Assembly (NCBI GenBank): GCA_946621875.1
Contig: CAMOOX010000065.1
Coordinates: forward strand, 1 to 6,147
From: UBA1738 sp003453455
GTDB lineage: Bacteria; Bacillota; Clostridia; UBA1381
DNA: 6,147 bases
Direction: 5' to 3'
A program made the translations under genes and the position numbers. The stretch's first letter is position 1; each line of letters begins with the position of its first letter. Below the pieces are notes generated by a model. That model was not told the origin of the DNA. It did no database searches and worked only from the letters and a program-made list of their open reading frames with translations. Of the stretch, positions 1-5,601 are shown piece after piece.

Positions 1-27
1 GGGAATCCGACCCTCCCAGCGCTTTTG

Positions 28-95
28 CTACTTTTCACGCTGAAAAGTAGGTATAGATATATTTTGCTTTGGTACTTTGTGGCAAGACAAAGTAC
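28..95. repeat. Tandem pair of perfect hairpins, probable dispersed intergenic repeat
   Basis: Two perfect inverted repeats lie next to each other. The first pairs 28-37 with 41-50 (10 bp, 3-nt loop CGC). The second pairs 72-80 with 87-95 (9 bp, 6-nt loop GGCAAG). Both arms share a pattern: TTTTGCT precedes an ACTTT-containing stem, so the unit looks like a degenerate tandem duplication. Neither hairpin is followed by a proper T-run in the forward direction, so terminator function is unlikely. My impression, not tested here, is that hairpins of this kind are multi-copy intergenic repeats in gut Clostridia. They could also act in the leader of the downstream small gene. Confidence 0.6.
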
Positions 96-104
96 AAATA
101 TAAT
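77..104 (+). promoter_or_regulatory. Possible sigma-A promoter for the small cysteine-rich gene
   Basis: A perfect -10 hexamer TATAAT sits at 99-104. The best -35 with a 16-nt spacer is TTGTGG at 77-82, which matches only TTG of the consensus. The -35 would lie inside the second hairpin, so the repeat may supply part of the promoter. The start codon lies about 20 nt downstream of the -10. The -10 is convincing by itself; the -35 is weak. Confidence 0.35.
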
Positions 105-123
105 ACCTATTGGAGATAAATTT

Positions 124-309
124 ATGTCAAAAGGAAAAACTGCCTGTGAAACCTGTGCATACTATGCATATGATGATGAATATGATTGTTATTTCTGCGA
201 AATGTCCTTGGACGAGGACGAAATGCTGAAATTCCTGCAATCCTCCTTTGATAACTGCCCATATTATCGCTTTGGCGACGAATATTCCATAGTCCGAAAA
301 CAAAATTAA
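124..309 (+). CDS. Small cysteine-rich protein, DUF6472 family
   Basis: This 61-residue protein has no known function. It carries five cysteines: C8-x-x-C11, C22-x-x-C25 and C45 followed by Pro. Between and after them it is very acidic and aromatic, with LDEDE at 29-33 and a terminal GDEYSIVRKQ block at 51-60. This pattern matches what I know of the DUF6472 family of about 60-residue Bacillota proteins. The paired CxxC motifs suggest metal (zinc) binding, which is inference. There is no signal peptide or membrane segment, so it should be cytoplasmic. I chose the ATG at 124 because a TGGAGA ribosome site lies just upstream at about 111-116. The longer open frame upstream reads through the hairpin repeat and is not believable. 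It is monocistronic, with its own terminator before spoIVA. Confidence 0.8.
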   Translation: MSKGKTACETCAYYAYDDEYDCYFCEMSLDEDEMLKFLQSSFDNCPYYRFGDEYSIVRKQN

Positions 310-313
310 ACAT

Positions 314-338
314 TCCTCCCTTTTGGGGAGGATTTTTT
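314..338 (+). terminator. Rho-independent terminator after the DUF6472 gene
   Basis: A 7-bp stem pairs 314-320 with 326-332 (TCCTCCC/GGGAGGA) around a 5-nt loop and is followed by six T residues at 333-338. It begins five bases after the stop codon, so it separates the small gene from spoIVA. Confidence 0.9.
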
Positions 339-362
339 GTACTAATTTTGTTTTAGTACAAA
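336..362. repeat. Second GTAC-type inverted repeat in the spoIVA leader region
   Basis: A perfect 10-bp inverted repeat pairs 336-345 (TTTGTACTAA) with 353-362 (TTAGTACAAA) around a 7-nt loop. Its first bases are the end of the T-run of the preceding terminator. The sequence AGTACAAATATA at 355-366 is identical to 91-102, which follows the hairpin upstream of the first gene. It could be an operator, part of the spoIVA leader, or a decayed copy of the same repeat family. I found no convincing sigma-E promoter (consensus -10 CATACAnT) between here and spoIVA. Confidence 0.5.
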
Positions 363-388
363 TATATATGTAGTAACCTGTACTATAA

Positions 389-394
389 AGGAGG
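389..394 (+). promoter_or_regulatory. Ribosome binding site fixing the GTG start of spoIVA
   Basis: A perfect AGGAGG lies eight nucleotides before the GTG at 403. No other in-frame ATG, GTG or TTG sits at a usable distance, so GTG is the start. Confidence 0.85.
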
Positions 395-402
395 AGCTGT
401 TT

Positions 403-1881
403 GTGACAGACTACAACATTTATCAGGATATAAAGGAGCGTTCAGGCGGCGATGTATATATCGGCGTGGTTGGTCCTGTCCGCACCGGAAAATCTACTTT
501 TATAAAAAAATTTATGGATTTACTTGTAATTCCAAATCTTGAAAACGGATATCAAGCAGAGCGTACCCGTGACGAATTGCCGCAATCGGCGGCAGGCAGG
601 ACTATTATGACTACCGAGCCGAAATTTGTTCCAAATGAGGCGGTAGAGATTGCCCTCGGTGATAATGCACATATGAATGTGCGTATGATAGACTGCGTGG
701 GCTATATTGTTGACGGCTCAACGGGTTTTGCTGAGGACGATATGCCGCGTATGGTCTCCACGCCCTGGTCCAATGAGCCTATGCCGTTTTTCGAGGCGGC
801 AGAGCTTGGCACAAAAAAGGTTATCTGCGACCATTCAAATATAGGGATTTTAATCACTACCGATGGTTCTATCTGTGACATCGACCGTGCAAACTATGTG
901 CAGGCGGAAACCAGAGTTGTAAACGAATTAAAAGCGATAAACAAACCCTTTGTAATCGTTTTGAATTCACAAGACCCCGACTCCGAGACCTGCCAAAACC
1001 TAAAAGCCGAACTTGTAGCAAAATACGGTGTTCCCGTTGTTTGCGTAAACTGTCAGGAGCTTACCGAAGGCGATATTTCAAATATTATGGAAACTGTTCT
1101 GTTTGAATTTCCGTTAAACGAGATAACTTTTGATTTTCCTGCATGGTTTATGCGCCTCGGTACAAATCATTGGCTTTACCAAAAGGTATTAGACTCGCTT
1201 AAAACAGAGATTTCTCCTATAACAAAAATAAGCAATGTCAAGGGTTTAAGCGACAACCTTTCAGAATACGATTTTATAAATAGTTCCGAAATAGATGGGA
1301 TAGATTTGGGCTGCGGAAACGCCACCTTGAAGCTTAATGTGCCTGATGAACTGTTTTATCAGATTTTGGGTGAGGAATCGGGCTTTTCAATAGACGGCAG
1401 AGAGTCTCTCATAACGCTAATTCGTGACCTTTCCGAAACAAAGGCAAAATATGACAAGGTCGCAGATGCATTAGATCAAGTGAATGCCTGCGGATATGGA
1501 ATAGTTTCGCCGTCAACTGATGAACTTTCATTAGAAGAGCCTAAAATTGTGCGCCAGGGCGGAAGATACGGCGTACGCTTAAAAGCCTCCGCACCAAGCA
1601 TACATATGATAAAGGCGGACATTCAGGCAGAGGTAAGCCCAATCGTGGGAACAGAAAAACAGTCTCAAGAGCTTGTGCATTATCTATTGGACGAATTTAA
1701 AACTGACCCGTCAAAGATATGGGAATCCAACATTTTTGGAAAATCATTATATGAACTTGTGAATGAAAGCGTCAATAATAAGCTTAGCAAAATGCCTGAC
1801 GAGGCACGACAAAAGTTGTCCTCGACGCTTGAACGAATTATAAATGAAGGTAGTGGTGGTCTTATTTGCATAATCTTGTAA
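403..1881 (+). CDS. spoIVA: Stage IV sporulation protein A (spore coat assembly ATPase)
   Basis: SpoIVA is the cytoskeletal ATPase made in the mother cell. It is recruited to the forespore surface by SpoVM, hydrolyses ATP and polymerises irreversibly into the basal layer of the spore coat. The 492-residue length equals that of the Bacillus subtilis protein as I recall it, and the sequence is recognisably the same throughout. Visible motifs are the Walker A loop GPVRTGKST at 24-32 with Lys30, the sensor threonines Thr70-Thr71 in TIMTTEPKF, and the Walker B aspartate Asp97 in MIDCVGY, at the same positions as in Bacillus. A middle domain links this TRAFAC-type GTPase-like fold to the conserved C-terminus, where APSIHMIKAD, IVGTEKQS and ERIINEGSGGL are typical. 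The protein ends in LICIIL, with a Cys where Bacillus has Ala. It starts with GTG behind a perfect AGGAGG. A sigma-E promoter would be expected but I could not find one. The last 16 bases overlap the following lipoprotein gene. Confidence 0.98.
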   Translation: MTDYNIYQDIKERSGGDVYIGVVGPVRTGKSTFIKKFMDLLVIPNLENGYQAERTRDELPQSAAGRTIMTTEPKFVPNEAVEIALGDNAHMNVRMIDCVGYIVDGSTGFAEDDMPRMVSTPWSNEPMPFFEAAELGTKKVICDHSNIGILITTDGSICDIDRANYVQAETRVVNELKAINKPFVIVLNSQDPDSETCQNLKAELVAKYGVPVVCVNCQELTEGDISNIMETVLFEFPLNEITFDFPAWFMRLGTNHWLYQKVLDSLKTEISPITKISNVKGLSDNLSEYDFINSSEIDGIDLGCGNATLKLNVPDELFYQILGEESGFSIDGRESLITLIRDLSETKAKYDKVADALDQVNACGYGIVSPSTDELSLEEPKIVRQGGRYGVRLKASAPSIHMIKADIQAEVSPIVGTEKQSQELVHYLLDEFKTDPSKIWESNIFGKSLYELVNESVNNKLSKMPDEARQKLSSTLERIINEGSGGLICIIL

Positions 1882-2543
1882 AAATCAGTGCATCTTTTAT
1901 TCTTTTAATGCTTCTATGCGGATGCGGAAGTGCTGTAAAGATTGATACTATCGACAAATCCTATTCGACAGATACAACATCGGCAAATGTAAAAATCCCC
2001 CAGATAAAGGGGCTTGCAAGCCACGATTTGGAGGATTCTGTAAATGATGAATTCAATACTGTAACAACAGAACTTTTAAATAAATTTTCAGAATCTGCAA
2101 AGCAAACAGGTGAACAATCACTTTTTGATATGGAAACAACCGAGCATTTTAACAAGAACGGACTTCTTTCCATGGTGACCGACTATGAATATTTTGCCCG
2201 CAAATCGCACAAAAGCCGCGTTCGGATTGCAAAGAACATAGACACATCCGCATGTATAGAGCTTTCGCTTTCCGACCTTTTTGATGGGGATTCATACATT
2301 GATGCGCTAAACAAACTTCTTTCAGATGCCGTCTCCAAAAATCCCGAAAAATATTCCGATATTTGGGCAAAACCAAAAATATCACAAAATCAGGGCTTTT
2401 ATATTGACGGGGACAGTCTTGTTATTTTCTATCCTCCGTATGAACTTTCCTATTATGAGCGCGGATTTGTAGAAATCCCTATTGCCTTGGAGGAAATTTT
2501 GACCTATTTAAAGCCAACCTACCGCGAACTTTTTGCGGAATAG
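1866..2543 (+). CDS. Predicted lipoprotein with PdaC/DUF4163-like and DUF3298 (RsiV-like) regions
   Basis: This 225-residue protein has a short N-terminus with Lys6, a hydrophobic stretch at 7-19 and a lipobox LCGC at 17-20, so it is probably exported and lipidated on Cys20. The mature part resembles the extracytoplasmic fold shared by PdaC and the anti-sigma factor RsiV: KIPQIKGL near 43-50 opens the DUF4163-like half, and SLSDLFDGDSY at 134-144 with FYPPYELSYYERGFVEIPI at 188-206 is the DUF3298 signature. In RsiV this fold binds lysozyme, but no cytoplasmic anti-sigma segment is present here, so a regulatory role is not supported. The TTG start at 1866 is the only usable one: an in-frame stop lies shortly upstream. 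Its ribosome site (GGTGG about 7 nt before) is weak, and it overlaps spoIVA by 16 nt, so translation is probably coupled. That suggests expression in the mother cell during sporulation, which is inference. Confidence 0.85.
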   Translation: MHNLVKISASFILLMLLCGCGSAVKIDTIDKSYSTDTTSANVKIPQIKGLASHDLEDSVNDEFNTVTTELLNKFSESAKQTGEQSLFDMETTEHFNKNGLLSMVTDYEYFARKSHKSRVRIAKNIDTSACIELSLSDLFDGDSYIDALNKLLSDAVSKNPEKYSDIWAKPKISQNQGFYIDGDSLVIFYPPYELSYYERGFVEIPIALEEILTYLKPTYRELFAE

Positions 2544-2568
2544 AAAAAAGAGCTTTTGCTCTTTTTTT
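2544..2568 (+). terminator. Rho-independent terminator after the spoIVA-lipoprotein pair
   Basis: A 10-bp stem pairs 2544-2553 (AAAAAAGAGC) with 2558-2567 around a TTTT loop, ending in a T-run at 2562-2568. It begins directly after the TAG stop. The A-tract on the left arm means it could also work on the other strand. Confidence 0.85.
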
Positions 2569-2569
2569 C

Positions 2570-2598
2570 TTGCTATAAACACAAAAATAGTGTATAAT
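2570..2598 (+). promoter_or_regulatory. Sigma-A promoter for the DUF2752-CpXC pair
   Basis: TTGCTA at 2570-2575 (4 of 6 consensus bases) and a perfect TATAAT at 2593-2598 are separated by 17 nt. It sits immediately after the terminator. Transcription would begin near 2605, leaving a leader of only about ten bases that is almost entirely the ribosome site AGGTGAG (2606-2612). Confidence 0.75.
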
Positions 2599-2615
2599 GC
2601 TATTTAGGTGAGATT

Positions 2616-2912
2616 ATGCTAAAACTTTTTTCCTGTCCGATATACAATATTTTTGGAATTCCCTGCCCTGCCTGCGGAATAACGCGCGCATATCTTTTAT
2701 TTTTTCGGGGGCGGATTTGGTCGGCTTTTTTGATGCATCCGCTGTTTTTGTTGCCGCTTATTTTTCTTTTTCCGAAAATGCGAAGAAGGTGGATTGTTTT
2801 TTCAGTTATGGCAATATTTTTAGCAGTTTACATAATCAGATTTTTAGTGCTTTTTCCGCTAATTCCGCCATTTAACTATAATAGCGATTGTCTTTTAGGA
2901 GGAATACTATGA
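2616..2912 (+). CDS. DUF2752 family small membrane protein
   Basis: The 98-residue protein belongs to the DUF2752 family, whose function is unknown. The family signature is clear: GIPCPACGITRA at 14-25, an Arg-Gly at 31-32, and a hydrophobic region beginning around HPLFLLP at 41-47. Two membrane segments are likely, about 42-53 and 59-82, separated by the basic loop PKMRRRW at 53-59. Cys17 and Cys20 could bind metal or form a disulfide, which is inference. AGGTGAG lies only three to four bases from the ATG, a short spacing. The stop codon overlaps the start of the CpXC gene in ATGA, so the two are translationally coupled. Confidence 0.88.
   Translation: MLKLFSCPIYNIFGIPCPACGITRAYLLFFRGRIWSAFLMHPLFLLPLIFLFPKMRRRWIVFSVMAIFLAVYIIRFLVLFPLIPPFNYNSDCLLGGIL
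2897..2902 (+). promoter_or_regulatory. Ribosome binding site inside the end of the DUF2752 gene, for the CpXC gene
   Basis: A perfect AGGAGG lies six bases before the ATG at 2909. It selects this ATG over the in-frame TTG at 2888, which has no ribosome site and lies upstream of the AGGAGG. Confidence 0.85.
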
Positions 2913-3580
2913 GTATCAGCAATAAAGAAACAATAAAATGTCCTGCCTGCGGCGAAATGTCCGACCTGACCGTCTGGCAGTCAATAACTGTATCTTCAAG
3001 CCCCGATATAAAAGAGGACTTGTTAAAGGGCAAGATAAATATGTTTACCTGCCCGTCTTGCGGTCAAAAAGCGCTTTTTCCCGCGCCCATTTTATATACC
3101 GATACTGAAAAAAAGCTGGTTATATCCTTTTCACCGCAAAGTACAAAAGAAGAACGGATGCGCATTTTTGAGGAAATAAAAAAGTCCTCCAAAAATTCGG
3201 GAGAACTTAAAAACTATCCTGACTATAACCTAAGGTTTGTAACAACTTATAATGAGCTTTTAGAAAAAATCCTGATTTTTGATGGTGGTTTTAATGATAA
3301 ACCTATTGAAGTCATAAAACTCCTCGTGCTTGCGCAGGACAGCGAGAAAATGGCGCAAAGGAACTGCATTTTTGGAAAATCTGACGAAAATGAGATAGAA
3401 TTTTTGGTTCAGGACATAAAAGAAAATCAGATTTATACCTCACGAGTACCGCTTGCAACCTACGAAACCATCAAAACACAGCTTAGACAAAGCGGCGTAA
3501 AATTCAAGAGTTTCGATTGGGAAATGGTGGACGCCGATTATGCCGCAAAACTTTTACGGGGCGCAAATAACATACTTTAA
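2909..3580 (+). CDS. CpXC domain protein
   Basis: This 223-residue protein begins with a zinc-ribbon-like CpXC domain: CPACG at 11-15 and CPSCG at 48-52 provide four cysteines for one metal site. Between them are the family's usual W-Q-S-I and a K-x-x-L-L-x-G-K-x-N stretch (23-44), then the typical PAPILYTD at 58-65. The rest (about 70-223) is charged and soluble and I recognise no further domain. No signal peptide or membrane segment is seen, so it is probably cytoplasmic. CpXC proteins have no established role. The gene shares an ATGA overlap with the DUF2752 gene, so the two are probably made together. It runs into rsmA head-on with overlapping stop codons and no terminator of its own. Confidence 0.88.
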   Translation: MSISNKETIKCPACGEMSDLTVWQSITVSSSPDIKEDLLKGKINMFTCPSCGQKALFPAPILYTDTEKKLVISFSPQSTKEERMRIFEEIKKSSKNSGELKNYPDYNLRFVTTYNELLEKILIFDGGFNDKPIEVIKLLVLAQDSEKMAQRNCIFGKSDENEIEFLVQDIKENQIYTSRVPLATYETIKTQLRQSGVKFKSFDWEMVDADYAAKLLRGANNIL

Positions 3581-3585
3581 AGTAT
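3572..3585. other. 14-bp perfect palindrome at the overlapping stop codons
   Basis: The sequence ATACTTTAAAGTAT reads the same on both strands. Its TTTAAA core contains the plus-strand stop (TAA, 3578-3580) and the minus-strand stop (TAA, 3577-3579). There is no intergenic space for a terminator, so the two transcripts must overlap. The palindrome may simply result from two TAA stops overlapping, flanked by chance symmetry. Confidence 0.7.
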
Positions 3586-4428
3586 TTCTAAAATTGCGTC
3601 GGCGATTTTTGCAAATTCCAAAATACCAAGCCTTTCACCGCGTATTGACGGGTCTATGCCTAAATTTTCGAGCATAGCCGATAACGCGGTTTTTTCTATG
3701 CCAAAATCGGAAGAAAGGCAGTTTGAGAGAGTTTTCCGCCTGTGCAAAAATGCAGATTTCACAACCTTGAAAAAGAGCTTTTCATCTTTTACTAAAACAG
3801 GCGGCTTGTCCAAAACTTCCATACATAGTACGGCGGAATCCACCTTTGGCGCAGGATAAAAGCTCGAAGATGGCACAGCGCAGACAATGCGCGAATTTGT
3901 GTAATAATTGCAAAGGACCGTTATCGCACCGTAGTCCTTTTTCCCCGGCATTGCTACAATGCGCTCGGCAACCTCTTTCTGAACCATAACTACAATGTTT
4001 TTTACAGGCAGTTTTGCCTCAATAAGGCTTGTCAGTATCGGAGTTGTGATATAGTACGGGAGATTTGCGGCAATGCTTATCTTTTTGTCGCCGAACTCAC
4101 GGCTAATCAGCTCTTTTACATCCATTTTCAAAATGTCGCCCTCGATAATTTTCACATTACTGCAATCTGCAAGCGTGAAATTAAGCACAGGAATAAGCCT
4201 TTTGTCGATTTCCACCGTAACTACCTTATTAGCCGCTTGTGACAGGCGTTTTGTAAGGACGCCAAATCCGGGGCCTATTTCTAAAACTCCGTCTGTGACT
4301 TCGGCAGCGTCTGCAATTTCGTCCAAAACTGTGCTGTCCAAAAGAAAATTCTGTCCTAAGCCCTTTGAAAATCCGAAACTAAATTTGCGTTCAATTTCCC
4401 TGACTGTGCGAATATCTGTCAAATCCAT
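3577..4428 (-). CDS. rsmA: 16S rRNA (adenine-N6,N6)-dimethyltransferase RsmA (KsgA)
   Basis: RsmA uses S-adenosylmethionine to dimethylate two adjacent adenines near the 3' end of 16S rRNA (A1518 and A1519, E. coli numbering), a late step in small-subunit assembly. Its absence gives kasugamycin resistance. The 283-residue protein has the expected length and motifs: GLGQNFL at 23-29, SAM-binding EIGPGFGVLT at 50-59, the acidic ribose-binding VEID at 72-75, EGDIL at 96-100, and the catalytic NLPYYIT at 122-128. The C-terminal AFLHRRKTL is also typical. I chose the ATG at 4428 because GGGAGAG lies about nine bases upstream; a longer TTG start at 4461 would begin inside a terminator hairpin. It lies 47 bases downstream of the YabE-like gene. 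In Bacillus, rnmV separates these two genes; here it is missing. Confidence 0.97.
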   Translation of the reverse strand: MDLTDIRTVREIERKFSFGFSKGLGQNFLLDSTVLDEIADAAEVTDGVLEIGPGFGVLTKRLSQAANKVVTVEIDKRLIPVLNFTLADCSNVKIIEGDILKMDVKELISREFGDKKISIAANLPYYITTPILTSLIEAKLPVKNIVVMVQKEVAERIVAMPGKKDYGAITVLCNYYTNSRIVCAVPSSSFYPAPKVDSAVLCMEVLDKPPVLVKDEKLFFKVVKSAFLHRRKTLSNCLSSDFGIEKTALSAMLENLGIDPSIRGERLGILEFAKIADAILEIL

Positions 4429-4442
4429 TTTTTGTCTCTCCC

Positions 4443-4470
4443 AAAAAATATGGGCGCCCAAAAGGCGCCC
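4443..4470 (-). terminator. Terminator or attenuator between the YabE-like gene and rsmA
   Basis: On the minus strand a 7-bp all-G/C stem GGGCGCC/GGCGCCC (4470-4464 with 4458-4452) surrounds a TTTTG loop and is followed by ATATTTTTT (4451-4443). The T-run ends directly beside the rsmA ribosome site. Because only 47 bases separate the genes and no promoter is visible there, rsmA would depend on readthrough or on a promoter inside the upstream gene. Confidence 0.8.
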
Positions 4471-4475
4471 TCATA

Positions 4476-5537
4476 TCAATCTAAAACATAAACTATTGCA
4501 GTTCGTCTGCCAAAACGGACGCATTCGCCCTCAGTATTATAAAAAAGGTCAATTTTGTTACCCTTAATCGCACCGCCCGTATCACCTGCGACACAGTAAC
4601 CGTATGTCCAGCTCTTGCCGTCGTCGGTGGACTCTACATAAAGCCTTGTTCCAAGCGGAATTACCTTGGGGTCAACGGCGATTACGCCGTATTGTGGCAT
4701 TCTGCCCGAGGCAGTTTTGTTTCCTGAGTGGTCTGTGTAAGCTGTTGCGGTAACGGTGATTTTTTTTGAATAACTAAGTGTTGCGCCTGCATTTGCCGCA
4801 ACAACCTTCTGTCCCTTAGTCGATTTTTTTTCGCCTGTTCCGACAGCAACAACTTGTGTTACGGGGTTTTTCACGGTGACCGCAGAAACAAGCTCCCGCC
4901 TGATTTCAATGCCGTTTTCTGTCGTGATATTGTATGTTGCGCGTTTTAGTCCGTTTTGTCCCTTTGTCTTGATTTTTGTTTTGCCCTTTTGTAAGGTTTT
5001 GTCGGAAACCTCCTTTGAAGAAAAGGGAATTTCCTCATCTACCGTTATTTGCTTTTCTAAAACACGGTAAACATCGACATGCATATCCTCGGATATCACA
5101 TCATCCAAAGACGGCTCAACGCGGTCAGTTTCGTTAATGCTTACGCCAGCCTCTTCAAAAGCTTCGCGCACCGTCTTTTTTGTAGTTGTTATTATCTCAA
5201 CATTTCCGTCAATCGACAGGGTAAATTTTCTGCCCTTTCTTATAATAAGCCTTGCGCCGTCGTAAAGCTCGTCCTCGGGGAGCATACTGATTTTATCAAA
5301 TTCTCCGATTTCAATATCGTTTTCAGATAAAAATTCAGAAACAAAATCCTGTCTTGTTGTAAATTTCTGTGTATTCTCGCTGTCTGAAAAAGCGTCAACT
5401 AAAACAAGAGTAACTCTTTTTGCCTTAATATCCAAGACAGCACCGGTGAGTAGCGTAAGAATGCTTGTCAGCATAAATGCGGCAATAACGGAAGAAAGGA
5501 GCTTTCTTGCTTTACTGCCTTTTTTACTTTGCAACAT
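4476..5537 (-). CDS. YabE-like cell-wall protein with DUF348, G5 and 3D domains
   Basis: This 353-residue exported protein resembles Bacillus YabE, a relative of resuscitation-promoting factors thought to act on peptidoglycan. Domain order: basic N-terminus and a hydrophobic signal or anchor segment (about 12-34), two DUF348 repeats (about 43-84 and 105-146), a G5 domain (about 157-233), a short linker, and a C-terminal 3D domain (about 262-352). The 3D signature is complete: TASG at 275-278, AVDPKVIPLGT at 287-297 and AGDTGGAIKGNKID at 317-330, giving the three conserved aspartates Asp289, Asp319 and Asp330. This is the double-psi beta-barrel fold of MltA-like lytic transglycosylases, so glycan cleavage is likely but inferred. 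The ATG has AGGAGG (minus strand, 5551-5546) eight bases upstream. A perfect sigma-A promoter precedes it. Synteny with rsmA matches Bacillota chromosomes. Confidence 0.93.
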   Translation of the reverse strand: MLQSKKGSKARKLLSSVIAAFMLTSILTLLTGAVLDIKAKRVTLVLVDAFSDSENTQKFTTRQDFVSEFLSENDIEIGEFDKISMLPEDELYDGARLIIRKGRKFTLSIDGNVEIITTTKKTVREAFEEAGVSINETDRVEPSLDDVISEDMHVDVYRVLEKQITVDEEIPFSSKEVSDKTLQKGKTKIKTKGQNGLKRATYNITTENGIEIRRELVSAVTVKNPVTQVVAVGTGEKKSTKGQKVVAANAGATLSYSKKITVTATAYTDHSGNKTASGRMPQYGVIAVDPKVIPLGTRLYVESTDDGKSWTYGYCVAGDTGGAIKGNKIDLFYNTEGECVRFGRRTAIVYVLD

Positions 5538-5558
5538 TTTACTATCCTCCTAATAGAT

Positions 5559-5589
5559 ACCGTAACATTATATCCCTATGTTATGCGGT
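5559..5589. promoter_or_regulatory. Operator-like inverted repeat over the YabE-like promoter
   Basis: On the plus strand the left arm ACCG-TAACAT (5559-5568) pairs with the right arm ATGTTA-TG-CGGT (5578-5589): all ten arm bases match, with a two-base insertion in the right arm. The repeat covers the -10, most of the spacer and the probable start site. This is a good position for a repressor, though no regulator is identified. Confidence 0.4.
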
Positions 5590-5595
5590 TGTCAA
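5567..5595 (-). promoter_or_regulatory. Perfect consensus sigma-A promoter for the YabE-like gene
   Basis: Read on the minus strand, TTGACA (5595-5590) and TATAAT (5572-5567) are separated by exactly 17 nt. All twelve hexamer bases match consensus. Transcription should start near 5560, giving a leader of about 23 bases with the AGGAGG ribosome site. Confidence 0.88.
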
Positions 5596-5601
5596 GAAAT
5601 T

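Noticed and set aside
25..123. Upstream in-frame extension of the 61-residue cysteine-rich protein
   Set aside because: It starts with TTG without a ribosome site and translates the hairpin repeat; the ATG at 124 has a good ribosome site.
360..386. Sigma-E promoter for spoIVA built from AATATAT and TGTACTAT
   Set aside because: Only five of eight -10 bases fit, the spacer is too short (about 11 nt), and the start site would fall on the ribosome binding site.
1866..2543. Lipoprotein as a true RsiV-type anti-sigma factor
   Set aside because: No cytoplasmic sigma-binding segment or transmembrane anchor is present, only a lipobox, and no sigma factor gene is adjacent.
4429..4461. Longer rsmA start at a TTG
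   Set aside because: It would begin inside the terminator hairpin, and the ATG at 4428 has a GGGAGAG site at the right distance.
4073..4567. Long plus-strand open frame opposite rsmA
   Set aside because: It is antisense to clear rsmA coding sequence, has no family resemblance and crosses a terminator.
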